NCBI GenBank assembly: GCA_045531965.1
Contig: JAZSFA010000078.1
Span: forward strand, 9,509-73,508
Reading direction: 5' to 3'
Length of the DNA stretch: 64,000 bases
Source: CAMEON01 sp045531965
Lineage (GTDB): Bacteria > Bacillota > Clostridia > Oscillospirales > CAG-272
The position numbers and the translations under genes are program-made. The notes under the pieces are model-generated. The model made no database searches and was not told where the DNA came from. It was given only the letters and a program-made list of their open reading frames with translations. This document shows positions 10,238 to 18,552 of this stretch, one piece after another (position 1 is the first letter of the stretch; every line of letters begins with the position of its first letter).

Positions 10238-11083
10238 ATGATCTTTATAAAAATTCTATTAGTTGCTCTTGGATTTTATCTTACCATCATTGGCGTGGTC
10301 GGTATTTTTGATTATGCCATGATGGGGAGATTTGAAATAGGGCCCCTGCTTTGCATCATATTCGGCGTTGCCGCTGTGGCATTGGTCATTCTGTGGGGAA
10401 AGCTTCAAAAAAGATCCAAAAAGAATCTTCAGGAACGTCAGGTCCAACCGATTGACCGCATGGAGCTGATGGATAAGCTCACCCGCCGTGCCAAACTCAG
10501 TTTGCCCACGTTGATTGCAGGTATCTTATGCGGTGTATTGTCGCCTGCCTCTATGATACTTATGAATTTAGAAATGATTGAAACAGGGTCATGGTTGATT
10601 TTCGTTTTCATGGGATTTATGGTAGCCATGATCGTGCTGCTCGTCCTTTATGCCAATCGCTTTGGACCTTGCGCCGCTTGTTTGAATATGTTGAAGGCAC
10701 AAGGTCGGTCTTTGGAGTCCTGTCTCGCCGGCATAGAAACCGCTCCCCTGCTTCCTACGGGTCAGATCATCTGCGGAGAGAACGCCATGTATTTCAAAAA
10801 ATACAATATGGTACTCCCTTATGACATGGTTGGCTGGATCTACAAGAAAAATTATTCTGTCTACGGTGTGGGCGTTGGTTCAAACATTGTAATCCACACA
10901 TTGAACAAAAAGATGTTTGAACTTCATATGCGAGATGAAGAGCTTCAATGGCTTTTGTCGAATCGCGGAGAAAAGTTTTCCAAGGACATGGTCATTGGAT
11001 ATGGCAACCGTCAGAATGCCGCTTATAAAATCATGACAAAGCGTTACAAAGAAAACTTGAAGCAGCAAAACAATCGCCTGTAA
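10238..11083 (+). CDS. Membrane protein of unknown function
   Basis: 281 residues. Two membrane segments at the N-terminus (about 3-25 and 28-50), a basic cytosolic linker, two more at about 87-108 and 114-135, then a soluble C-terminal part of 145 residues with a basic, lysine-rich end. I do not recognise the family; the C-terminal segment with short beta strands resembles the PH-like domains of small Firmicute membrane proteins but this is weak. It lies 38 bases after the DUF4091 gene with no terminator between, so it may be cotranscribed. The ribosome site (ACGAGGT) is modest. Confidence 0.6.
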   Translation: MIFIKILLVALGFYLTIIGVVGIFDYAMMGRFEIGPLLCIIFGVAAVALVILWGKLQKRSKKNLQERQVQPIDRMELMDKLTRRAKLSLPTLIAGILCGVLSPASMILMNLEMIETGSWLIFVFMGFMVAMIVLLVLYANRFGPCAACLNMLKAQGRSLESCLAGIETAPLLPTGQIICGENAMYFKKYNMVLPYDMVGWIYKKNYSVYGVGVGSNIVIHTLNKKMFELHMRDEELQWLLSNRGEKFSKDMVIGYGNRQNAAYKIMTKRYKENLKQQNNRL

Positions 11084-11096
11084 TTTTTCAAAAAGC

Positions 11097-11128
11097 ACAA
11101 AAACCTCGGAGAAATCCGAGGTTTTTGT
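11097..11128. terminator. Bidirectional terminator between convergent genes
   Basis: Perfect stem ACAAAAACCTCGGA / TCCGAGGTTTTTGT with a 5-nt loop, giving U-runs on both strands; it serves the plus gene ending at 11083 and the minus gene ending at 11202. Confidence 0.85.
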
Positions 11129-11201
11129 CATTATGTCAACCAGATCGTTATTTACTTTATGATGGGTGATCTTGGGACTGCATAAATCTTATTTCTTCAA
11201 T

Positions 11202-11933
11202 TTATTCTTTGGTCCAGTGAATATTTACGCCCTCATTAAGACCGTCTGCCCATTTTTCGCTCCAATTCTCGCCGGGAGCAGACACACCAAAGTATATATC
11301 GGTCATATTATTTCCGTTAAACACCCACGAACCCATCTTTTCAACAGAGGCAGGGATTGTAATAGTTTTAAGACTTGTGCAGTTTTCAAATGCAGAGCCT
11401 GAAATTTCCTTTAAATTCATGCCGAGGGTAACAGTTTCAAGTGCAGTGCAATCTTCAAAAGCACTTGCGTAAATGTACTTGGTAGCATCATCAATTACAA
11501 CAGTTTTAAGGCTTGTGCAACCTTCAAATGCACTTACGCCTATGGTGACAACATTCTTTCCTAGATTCACGCTCGTGAGAGAGGTCTGATTTTCAAAGGC
11601 ATCATCGGAAATAAGTGTTACGCTGTCGGGAATAACAACAGAAGTAAGCTTGTAATCACTCTTGAATGCACCATAGCCAATCTCAACTATGGGAAGTCCG
11701 TTATGTTCAGAGGGGATAACAACATCACCGCCCTTGTAACTTGCACCAACTCTGTAAAGTCTGTATCCCGACTCGTCGTATGTAAGTTTGAAAAGGAATT
11801 CATATTCAGAGTTGCAGATATCACAAATGCCATCTTCATTATCGTCAACGTGGTTAGCACATTCCTTATTGCAAGATACAAGAAGGGTTACGCACATAAT
11901 GGCGCAAATTAAAATTGCAAAAATTTTTTTCAC
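11202..11933 (-). CDS. BspA-type leucine-rich repeat lipoprotein
   Basis: 243 residues, GTG start with AGAAGGAG upstream. Lipobox LVSC at about residues 18-21 gives a lipid-anchored protein. After a short Asp/Cys-rich segment (CDICNSEYEF, possibly a dockerin-like or metal-binding stretch) there are five or six LRR_5 units of about 23 residues with the recurring pattern AFENCTSLKTITIP. Proteins of this type stand on the surface and bind host or microbial ligands. The gene is lower in GC than neighbours and uses more A/T-ending codons, suggesting a different history from the surrounding sequence. It has its own promoter and shares a terminator with the convergent neighbour. Confidence 0.8.
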   Translation of the reverse strand: MKKIFAILICAIMCVTLLVSCNKECANHVDDNEDGICDICNSEYEFLFKLTYDESGYRLYRVGASYKGGDVVIPSEHNGLPIVEIGYGAFKSDYKLTSVVIPDSVTLISDDAFENQTSLTSVNLGKNVVTIGVSAFEGCTSLKTVVIDDATKYIYASAFEDCTALETVTLGMNLKEISGSAFENCTSLKTITIPASVEKMGSWVFNGNNMTDIYFGVSAPGENWSEKWADGLNEGVNIHWTKE

Positions 11934-11979
11934 GGTGTTTTTTCTCCTTCTAATCTGTACTAATTAAATCAACTTATTT

Positions 11980-12008
11980 ATTATACCATATAACCGGAGG
12001 CTTGTAAA
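11980..12008 (-). promoter_or_regulatory. Sigma-A type promoter for the LRR lipoprotein
   Basis: On the minus strand TTTACA (12008-12003) and TATAAT (11985-11980), spacing 17. Confidence 0.75.
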
Positions 12009-12049
12009 GATTTAGTGACAAACTTAATATAGAAAAATTACATACGCTA

Positions 12050-12072
12050 TCAATAAACCACCGGTTTATTGA
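12050..12072. promoter_or_regulatory. Palindromic operator overlapping the rtcB promoter
   Basis: TCAATAAACC and GGTTTATTGA form a perfect inverted repeat with 10-bp arms and a 3-bp centre. The right arm covers the first bases of the -35 box (12069-12074). This geometry is typical of a dimeric repressor site or of an activator acting at the -35 region. No regulator gene is adjacent. Confidence 0.65.
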
Positions 12073-12097
12073 CATTTCCCCATCCCCTGCGTACAAT
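12069..12097 (+). promoter_or_regulatory. Sigma-A type promoter for the rtcB transcript
   Basis: TTGACA at 12069-12074 and TACAAT at 12092-12097, spacing 17, with the palindrome described at 12050-12072 over the -35 box. Confidence 0.75.
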
Positions 12098-12132
12098 TAG
12101 TGTGAAATAACCGCCCGAAAGGAGTGATCATC

Positions 12133-12270
12133 ATGTCTGCGATCTGTAGAATGAATCTTCATCACGTACAATTCAACCATCCATATCAACAAAAAACAGT
12201 AAGGAGACTGTATGATCGAAATTCAAACCAAAAAGAACACGGTGAAGGTGTTCACCGATCAGTTAGATAA
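12133..12270 (+). CDS. Possible 45-codon leader ORF overlapping rtcB
   Basis: An ATG at 12133 with a strong ribosome site (AAAGGAG, 12118-12124, spacing 8) opens a 45-residue frame that runs 59 bases into rtcB in another frame and ends at TAA 12268-12270. The start region reads MSAICRMNLHHVQFNHPYQQ, with no known family. It is the first ribosome site on the transcript, so it could be a true small protein or a translational leader; rtcB has its own site (AAGGAG), so coupling is not required. Only the start signal supports it. Confidence 0.35.
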   Translation: MSAICRMNLHHVQFNHPYQQKTVRRLYDRNSNQKEHGEGVHRSVR

Positions 12271-13465
12271 ACCCACCAGGCAGCAGATCGCCGCCACCGC
12301 CCGCGATCCCGCCTATGCCGACGCAAAAATACGGGTCATGCCCGACACCCACGCGGGGCGGGGATGCGTCATCGGTATGACTATGACCCTGCAGGGACGT
12401 GTATCCCCTTCCCTTGTGGGGGTAGACATCGGCTGTGGCATGGAGGTAGTCAGACTGGAAGAATCCGCGGTGGATCTTCCCACATTGGACGCCTTTATCC
12501 ACGAGCAGATCCCTGCAGGAAAGCGCATTCATGACCAAAAACAAGCAACTTCCCTTCCCTTGCATGACCTATGCTGTTTTTCAGCCATAGATCTTGACCG
12601 TGTCCATCGTAGCCTCGGTACGTTAGGCGGTGGTAACCACTTTATTGAAATTGACCGTTCGCTTGACGGTTCCCTTTACCTTGTCATCCATTCGGGCTCA
12701 CGTTCTCTTGGTGCGGCAGTAGCCAACCATTACCGCAATGAGGCATACAAGTATCATCTCAAAAAAGCAAGAAAAGCGGCAAGGGTAAATATCCTTGACC
12801 GTTGGGACATGGAAACAGATGGCTATGATCTGTCCCGTTTTGGCGTGGATGCCTATGGCGATGATCCCCGCGCCTTTGCGCGTCCTACCAAGGCCTCCCG
12901 TCGAGATGACCAAAGCAAACTGCCGGTCAAATGGGAAACCGCCCCCTGTGAGGGCAAGCTCTTTGAGGACTATCTTCATGACCTTGCCATCGCTGTAGAC
13001 TTTGCCAAAGAAAGCCGCCGCCGTATGGCCGAGCATATCTGCGAGGGTTTGGGACTTCACCCCTCTGAGCAATTTTCATGCGTCCATAACTATATCGATG
13101 AGCACCGTATCCTCCGCAAAGGTGCTATTTCCGCCCGCCAAGGAGAGCGCGTGTTTATCCCATTGAATATGCGGGACGGCGCTCTGATCGGGCGGGGTTT
13201 GGGCAATCCCGACTGGAACTTCTCTGCCCCCCACGGAGCCGGAAGAGCCTGTAGCCGTACCGATGCCAAACACGCATACGACGTGGAGACCTACCAAGCG
13301 GTGATGGAAGCGGCAGGTGTGTATACCACCACCGCCACAAAGGATACTTTGGATGAATGTCCCATGGCATACAAATCCGAAGATCGAATTCTGCCATATC
13401 TTTCAGAATGCGTAAACGTGGAGTCTCACGTAAGACCTATCTATAATTTCAAAGCCGCAGACTAA
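12212..13465 (+). CDS. rtcB: RtcB family RNA ligase
   Basis: 417 residues, ribosome site AAGGAGACTGT. RtcB joins RNA 2',3'-cyclic phosphate ends to 5'-OH ends using GTP and Mn2+. Visible motifs: DTHAGRGC (His47, Cys52), VDIGCGME (Asp72, Cys75) for the metal site, GGGNHFIE and IHSGSRSLG, and SAPHGAGR, whose His341 corresponds to the guanylylated histidine. The length is typical of the shorter bacterial RtcB class without intein or long insertions. No archease or PrfH gene lies beside it. The promoter carries a palindromic operator, so the ligase is likely induced, perhaps on RNA damage; that part is inference. It ends at a bidirectional terminator. Confidence 0.92.
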   Translation: MIEIQTKKNTVKVFTDQLDKPTRQQIAATARDPAYADAKIRVMPDTHAGRGCVIGMTMTLQGRVSPSLVGVDIGCGMEVVRLEESAVDLPTLDAFIHEQIPAGKRIHDQKQATSLPLHDLCCFSAIDLDRVHRSLGTLGGGNHFIEIDRSLDGSLYLVIHSGSRSLGAAVANHYRNEAYKYHLKKARKAARVNILDRWDMETDGYDLSRFGVDAYGDDPRAFARPTKASRRDDQSKLPVKWETAPCEGKLFEDYLHDLAIAVDFAKESRRRMAEHICEGLGLHPSEQFSCVHNYIDEHRILRKGAISARQGERVFIPLNMRDGALIGRGLGNPDWNFSAPHGAGRACSRTDAKHAYDVETYQAVMEAAGVYTTTATKDTLDECPMAYKSEDRILPYLSECVNVESHVRPIYNFKAAD

Positions 13466-13504
13466 AAACCGCCCATGTCAAATGATTTGACGTGGGCGGT
13501 TTTC
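13465..13504. terminator. Bidirectional terminator between rtcB and the transducer-family gene
   Basis: Long stem AAAACCGCCCATGTCAAA / TTTGACGTGGGCGGTTTT with a TGAT loop; U-runs on either strand. Confidence 0.9.
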
Positions 13505-13519
13505 TCTGATCACGTTGGT

Positions 13520-13882
13520 TTAGTAAGCAATGGTTGTCATCAGCGCGTACTCAGGTTGAGAAACATCCAAGCGGGAGCATTGCACCACGATGGGTCTGTC
13601 AGACTCCACCAAGATGGCATAGGGCTTATTGCGCGGGATAGTCTTACCCTCGACGTTTACAGCTTTGTCCAAACGGATATGATTGGTGCGCTCATGAGCA
13701 CACTCGGCATGAATCCCACGCAGAGGTTCGGCATCCTCAAAATACAGGGTAATGCTGATGTGTGCGGTCTCACCCGACAGATTCAACACGCAAACAGCTT
13801 CGTGACTGACAAATTCACCCTTAGTGGTGTCACTCATATAGCCATCGGCAATCAGCCAAACGTTCTTTCCCAAAACAGACAT
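13520..13882 (-). CDS. Sensory rhodopsin transducer (ASRT) family protein
   Basis: 120 residues. It matches the soluble Anabaena sensory rhodopsin transducer family (Pfam PF07100) along its length: start GKNVWLIADGYM, the SHEAVCVLNLSGETA strand pair, ITLYFEDAEPLRG, and the close YALMTTIAY. The family fold is a small beta-sandwich that forms tetramers and has been linked to carbohydrate or DNA binding. No rhodopsin gene is in the window, and this organism type is anaerobic, so a light-sensing role is unlikely; a sugar-related role is more plausible but unproven. Ribosome site GGGAGG. Own promoter at 13915-13943. No signal peptide. Confidence 0.85.
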   Translation of the reverse strand: MSVLGKNVWLIADGYMSDTTKGEFVSHEAVCVLNLSGETAHISITLYFEDAEPLRGIHAECAHERTNHIRLDKAVNVEGKTIPRNKPYAILVESDRPIVVQCSRLDVSQPEYALMTTIAY

Positions 13883-13914
13883 GTTTTTTCCTCCCGAAAA
13901 CTTTTATTGTCCCC

Positions 13915-13943
13915 AGTATACCATATTTGGGCCGATAAGTCAA
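13915..13943 (-). promoter_or_regulatory. Sigma-A type promoter for the ASRT family gene
   Basis: Minus strand TTGACT (13943-13938) and TATACT (13920-13915), spacing 17. Confidence 0.75.
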
Positions 13944-14054
13944 GGGCATGGTTCATGGACATATTGGCTTTTTTAATAAAAAAACCGATATGTGACAAAA
14001 GTCGGAACGAACTTTGAAACGAATGCAAATATTGGTTTTTTTCAAAAAGTCATA

Positions 14055-14083
14055 TTGACATGTTCACAATGATATGCTATAAT
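14055..14083 (+). promoter_or_regulatory. Sigma-A type promoter for the P-type ATPase
   Basis: TTGACA at 14055-14060 and TATAAT at 14078-14083, spacing 17. The divergent spacer to 13943 holds an AT-rich imperfect hairpin at 13960-13993 and a second copy of its ATATTGG-T-run half near 14027. Confidence 0.85.
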
Positions 14084-14124
14084 AACGATACTATGCAATC
14101 AAATGAACGCAAGGAGGCGTAAAA

Positions 14125-16773
14125 TTGTCACATCACCATCAATCCAAGGAAGACATACTTCAGCAGTTGGATACCGAGCCTGCCGCCGGTCTGTCTTCCT
14201 CTGCCGTAAAAGAACGACAGGAAAAGTACGGTCAAAATAAGCTGCGGGAGAAAAAGAAAAAGACAACTTTTCAAAGATTCCTTGATCAATTCAAGGATGC
14301 TATGATCATCATTCTGATCGCCGCCGCCATATTATCTTTTGTCCTCGTCTGTGTTGAGCAGAACTGGGGCGAGCTTTTTGAACCTGCATTGATCCTTCTG
14401 ATCGTCATTCTCAACGCCATCATGGGTGTTTATCAGGAAGGAAAAGCTGAAAAGGCGTTGGATGCCTTAAAGAATATGTCTGCTCCCCATGCACGGGTCA
14501 TCCGTGATGGGAAGGAACAGGTGATTGATGCCGCAGAGCTTGTGCCCGGTGACATCATCAAGCTTGAAGCAGGAGATTTCGTTCCCGCGGATGCCCGTTT
14601 GCTGCAAAGCACCAGTCTCAAGAGCGAAGAATCCGCGCTGACAGGCGAATCCGTTCCCTCCGAAAAGGATGCGGAAGCGGTAGTTGATGAAAAAGCACCT
14701 ATTGGCGATCGTTCCAACATGGTATTTACTGGATGCAGCATTACCTATGGTACAGCTGTCGCCGTTGTGACCGCCACAGGTATGGATACCGAGATGGGTA
14801 AGATCGCAGGTCTTCTGGAAGGTGAAGGCGACACCCAGACCCCCCTTCAAAAAAAGCTGGCACAGCTGGGTAAATATCTTGGTATCGTAGCGCTCGCCGC
14901 CTGCGCGGTCATCTTTGCCGTTGGTATTATCAGTAATCTCTCCAAAGGCGCCGAGGATATGAAGCACGTGATCATGGATTTGATTATGACTTCTGTATCT
15001 TTGGCAGTATCTGCCATTCCCGAAGGGCTTCCCGCCATCGTAACTATTGTTCTTTCCATTGGTGTCCAGCGCATGGTCAAGAAAAACGCGCTCATCCGCC
15101 GTCTTCCCGCTGTAGAGACCTTGGGTTCTGCTTCCATTATCTGCTCTGACAAAACAGGTACACTGACCCAAAACCGTATGACTCTGGTGAAAGCCTATAC
15201 AGATGGCAGCGCAGAGACAGAAGACATTTCGTCTGAAAATTCAGAAAAAATCAAAAAGCTTTTGGCATGGGGAACTCTTTGCTGTGACGGTTCCGTCGTA
15301 TTTGACGAAAACGGAAAAGAACAACACATAGGAGATCCCACAGAAACCGCCATTGTCTTGGCTGCCTATAAAAACGGTTTCCCCAAAGACACGCTGAACA
15401 ATCAGTACCCTCGTTTGGGGGGCATTCCCTTTGATTCTGACAGAAAGCTTATGTCTACCATCAATGACATTGACGGAGAAAAGATCGTCATTGTTAAGGG
15501 CGCTTTTGATATGCTGGCAGCACGTTGCGTGGCAGGAGACTTGGATACTGCCAAGCGACTGACCGAAGAAATGAGCGCTTCCGCGCTCCGCGTACTGGCG
15601 GTTGCATATAAGAAAATCAGCGACATTCCTGCCGAACTGACTTCTGAGAATCTGGAGAACGGTTTGACCTTCATGGGACTTGTGGGTATGATCGACCCGC
15701 CTCGTCCGGAATGCAAGGTGGCTGTGGCAACCTGCCGCCGTGCCGGTATCAAGCCTGTTATGATCACAGGCGATCACGTAGTTACGGCTACAGCAATTGC
15801 CCGAGAGTTGGGTATCTTTGTGGAAGGTGACCGCGCTATCACCGGTACCGAGCTGGATGCTATGAGCGAAGAAGAATTGGACGCAAGCGTTGAGCATATC
15901 TCTGTTTATGCCCGCGTATCCCCCGAAAACAAGATCCGAATCGTCAAAGCTTGGCAACGCAAGGGGCAAGTGGTCTCTATGACAGGCGATGGTGTCAACG
16001 ATGCCCCCGCGCTGAAGGCTGCCGATATTGGTTGTGCCATGGGTATCACAGGAACCGACGTCGCCAAATCCGCTGCAGACATGACCCTCACCGACGATAA
16101 TTTCTCTACCATTGTGGATGCTGTTCAAGAAGGGCGCGGTATTTATGCCAACATTAAAAAGGTGGTTGGCTTCCTGCTGGGAACCAACATTGGCGAAGTA
16201 ATCACCGTTTTCGTTGCCATGCTCATCTGGCAGCAATCTCCCCTGCTATCCATGCAACTTTTGTGGATTAACCTGGTGACTGACTCTCTCCCCGCTATTG
16301 CCTTGGGTATGGAGCCTGTGGAAAAGGATGTCATGGACCATATGCCCAAGCCCAAGGATGAAGGTTTGTTCGCCGGTGGGTTGGGTATCCGAGTGATCTT
16401 GCAAGGCGTCATGTTCGCCGCGCTGTCTTTGGTTGGCTTCTGGCTGGGTCAGACTATGGGCGGAAGTCTGGATGCGGGACGCACCATGGCTTTCATGGTT
16501 CTCGCGCTTTCTCAGGTCATCCAAGCCTTTAATATGCGCTCGGATAAGTCCATCTTCAAAATTGGTCCCTTCGGAAACGGCAAACTCAATCTGGCTTCAC
16601 TGGCTTCCATTCTGCTGGTTGCTTTTGTGTTGTTCGTCCCCGGCGTTCAGACCGCTTTTGGACTGGTGTACCTGCCGACACACCTGTATCTCATCGCGCT
16701 TGGTATGATTTTTATTCCTACAGTCATCATGGAAATCTGCAAACTGGTAGGTCTCATTAAGCATAAACACTAA
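14125..16773 (+). CDS. Calcium-type P-type ATPase
   Basis: 882 residues, TTG start with AAGGAGG seven bases upstream. An ATP-driven pump of the P2 (SERCA/PMCA-like) class. It shows the N-terminal cation-ATPase segment (from residue 1, His-rich start SHHHQSKED), TGESVPSEKD in the actuator domain (the TGES loop), PEGLP in membrane helix 4, the phosphorylation motif SDKTGTLTQNRMT, KGAFDML in the nucleotide domain, and MTGDGVNDAPALKAADIG in the hinge. Ten membrane segments are expected and the C-terminal six are visible. Most likely it exports Ca2+; Mn2+ or Na+ cannot be excluded from sequence alone. Single-gene transcript with its own promoter and terminator. Confidence 0.9.
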   Translation: MSHHHQSKEDILQQLDTEPAAGLSSSAVKERQEKYGQNKLREKKKKTTFQRFLDQFKDAMIIILIAAAILSFVLVCVEQNWGELFEPALILLIVILNAIMGVYQEGKAEKALDALKNMSAPHARVIRDGKEQVIDAAELVPGDIIKLEAGDFVPADARLLQSTSLKSEESALTGESVPSEKDAEAVVDEKAPIGDRSNMVFTGCSITYGTAVAVVTATGMDTEMGKIAGLLEGEGDTQTPLQKKLAQLGKYLGIVALAACAVIFAVGIISNLSKGAEDMKHVIMDLIMTSVSLAVSAIPEGLPAIVTIVLSIGVQRMVKKNALIRRLPAVETLGSASIICSDKTGTLTQNRMTLVKAYTDGSAETEDISSENSEKIKKLLAWGTLCCDGSVVFDENGKEQHIGDPTETAIVLAAYKNGFPKDTLNNQYPRLGGIPFDSDRKLMSTINDIDGEKIVIVKGAFDMLAARCVAGDLDTAKRLTEEMSASALRVLAVAYKKISDIPAELTSENLENGLTFMGLVGMIDPPRPECKVAVATCRRAGIKPVMITGDHVVTATAIARELGIFVEGDRAITGTELDAMSEEELDASVEHISVYARVSPENKIRIVKAWQRKGQVVSMTGDGVNDAPALKAADIGCAMGITGTDVAKSAADMTLTDDNFSTIVDAVQEGRGIYANIKKVVGFLLGTNIGEVITVFVAMLIWQQSPLLSMQLLWINLVTDSLPAIALGMEPVEKDVMDHMPKPKDEGLFAGGLGIRVILQGVMFAALSLVGFWLGQTMGGSLDAGRTMAFMVLALSQVIQAFNMRSDKSIFKIGPFGNGKLNLASLASILLVAFVLFVPGVQTAFGLVYLPTHLYLIALGMIFIPTVIMEICKLVGLIKHKH

Positions 16774-16783
16774 ATTTAAAATA

Positions 16784-16812
16784 GGGATCGACTCGCATGA
16801 GTCGATCCCTTC
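16784..16812. terminator. Terminator between convergent ATPase and sigma factor genes
   Basis: Perfect stem GGGATCGACTC / GAGTCGATCCC with a GCAT loop, then TTCT on the plus strand; upstream ATTTTAAATTT gives a U-rich tail on the minus strand. Confidence 0.8.
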
Positions 16813-16818
16813 TCTGTA

Positions 16819-18435
16819 TCAAGATTCCATCACCATCCATGCGCCTAAGGTGGTTTTTTCGCCTTCCTCCGGCATAACAATGATCTTCTTTTCAAAAGCG
16901 TCCTTGATGGCCATGCTGCGGAGACCACAGATCTCCATGGCGGCTACGTAATCAAGCTGATCGGAGAGCAAGGGACTGTTGGACTTTGCCAACTCGGCTT
17001 TGATTCCTTCAAAGATGACGGTCATGTTGGCAAGCAGCTCGCCAAATTTGGGGTGTCCCAAAATCAAGTTGCTAACCTTAGCATTCTCACCGGATATAAA
17101 CAGGATGAGATCGGCAGCGATTTTGCCGTTTTTGTCAACGTAGGCGAAACGGTCGTTCAAGCGGTTCCAGATGACCTTCTCCGCGTCAGTCAGAGAGTCC
17201 ACGGTACGACCGCTTCGGATGGCCTCGCCCAAGAACAGGATGTCGTCACAATCCTGAGGTACGCCGCCGTTTGGCTTATCAAGTCCCCAGTTGTGAATGT
17301 GATAATTGGAAAAGGCTACGTTATCCCTTCCGCCGCCATTATGGCTGATGGCGGGAATATCCTCGGGAATATTAGCCCCCGATTCATACCCCATGAATCC
17401 CCAGGATTCGCCGTTAGCACGAATTGTAGGATTGTAGATCCCATCACGCACGGGCAGATCGAAAATCGCTTTGTCCATCACGAAGGGAATGAACCACCAA
17501 AGAAACTTATTATCACTCATGTGAAGCGGCAGGACGCAATGCTTTTTTATCTCGGGTACGAGGTCGTCGATGAGGGCCTTGATAAGGGTGAGGCGTTCTT
17601 CCCTGCCCTTACACTTGACGCGGTAGCACTCCTCTTGGGTGGTCTTGTCCAGGATCACAAAATCGGTGATGTAGCGATCTCCCACACGGCGCAAAAGGGT
17701 GGCATGCTCCAAGAGGGCAATCTCCTCCTCCATGTAGGGCATGGCTATCCCCAGCGCGATGGCCAACTCCTCGGCGGTGGAGGGGTTATTGCTGGCCTCC
17801 AGCAGGATATTCTTGGGGACGCTTCTCTGTACTGCCGACCAAGGCAATCCCGAGGGTTGGTTGCCGCTGGCGGCAAATCCCACGTTTTCGGGTCGGTAGC
17901 TTCTTTTCCCAAATTCTCTTGCCATATTCATACCTTCTTTCAATAGTTTTCTGGCACGGAACAGCTTGGCTTTCACCGTGCCTTCGGGGAGTCCGAGAGA
18001 CTTTGCGATATCCTGCACCCTTCTGTCCTCGATGTAGAAGGCCACCACTACCTGACGGTAGTCAGCCGAAATGAAGGCCAACTCGCGGCGCAGAAGGGAG
18101 AGATCTTCCGCGTGGATATAGGCCTCGGCGGGGGTGGGGGCATCGTCCGCGAGATCAAGATCATGAGGATCGTCCAAGGCGGTATGCTCGCGGTGTCGGC
18201 GCTTTTTGCCGACCCACAGGGCATAGCGGTTGCGGGCGATCTGCCACACCCAGCCGTGGAGACAGTCCGGATCCGTCCCATGGGCTATGGCTTGCATGAG
18301 GTTCAGCATGATATCCGCGGTCAGATCCTCGGCTTCGTGCTGATTCCCTGTTTTTCGGAGGCAGAAGTAGAAGATCTTTTCCATGTAGGCCTCGGCAACG
18401 TCTTGCATAAGGCTGTGATTTCTTGGTTCATTCAA
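16819..18435 (-). CDS. ECF-type sigma factor with long C-terminal extension
   Basis: 538 residues using TTG at 18435, which has AAGGGAG upstream; an in-frame ATG at 18456 lacks a ribosome site. The first about 180 residues are an ECF sigma factor: region 2 with YFCLRKTGNQHEAEDLTADI and VWQIARNRYALW, an acidic linker, and region 4 with VQDIAKSLGLPEGTVKAKLF. The other 350 residues are unlike standard ECF proteins: first a winged-helix-like part (STAEELAIALGI followed by LEHATLLRRVGDRYI), then a Trp/Gly-rich region and a helical end. No anti-sigma gene is adjacent, so the extension may sense a signal or hold the sigma domains inactive. Codon usage is ordinary for the window. Ends 10 bases from the shared terminator. 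Confidence 0.8.
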   Translation of the reverse strand: MNEPRNHSLMQDVAEAYMEKIFYFCLRKTGNQHEAEDLTADIMLNLMQAIAHGTDPDCLHGWVWQIARNRYALWVGKKRRHREHTALDDPHDLDLADDAPTPAEAYIHAEDLSLLRRELAFISADYRQVVVAFYIEDRRVQDIAKSLGLPEGTVKAKLFRARKLLKEGMNMAREFGKRSYRPENVGFAASGNQPSGLPWSAVQRSVPKNILLEASNNPSTAEELAIALGIAMPYMEEEIALLEHATLLRRVGDRYITDFVILDKTTQEECYRVKCKGREERLTLIKALIDDLVPEIKKHCVLPLHMSDNKFLWWFIPFVMDKAIFDLPVRDGIYNPTIRANGESWGFMGYESGANIPEDIPAISHNGGGRDNVAFSNYHIHNWGLDKPNGGVPQDCDDILFLGEAIRSGRTVDSLTDAEKVIWNRLNDRFAYVDKNGKIAADLILFISGENAKVSNLILGHPKFGELLANMTVIFEGIKAELAKSNSPLLSDQLDYVAAMEICGLRSMAIKDAFEKKIIVMPEEGEKTTLGAWMVMES

Positions 18436-18510
18436 TGGGTCTCTCACTCCCTTCATCGGTATAGTGTGGATATGGAGAATTTGGTTGCAATATTTTTCAG
18501 TATTTTGTGG

Positions 18511-18547
18511 AAAACAAGCCCGGCGGATCGCTTCTGACCCGTCGGGC
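18511..18547 (-). terminator. Terminator after the 298-residue gene, minus strand
   Basis: Stem GCCCGACGG / CCGCCGGGC on the minus strand followed by TTGTTTT. Confidence 0.75.
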
Positions 18548-18552
18548 GATTT

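Noticed and set aside
13475..14017. 180-residue plus frame over the ASRT family gene
   Set aside because: Antisense of the conserved PF07100 gene, and it starts inside the rtcB terminator.
15241..16236. 331-residue minus-strand frame opposite the P-type ATPase
   Set aside because: Covers the phosphorylation and hinge motifs of the ATPase in antisense; His/Cys-rich without domains.
17053..17946. 297-residue plus-strand frame opposite the ECF sigma extension
   Set aside because: No ribosome site or family; the minus-strand sigma factor with visible regions 2 and 4 continues through here in one frame.
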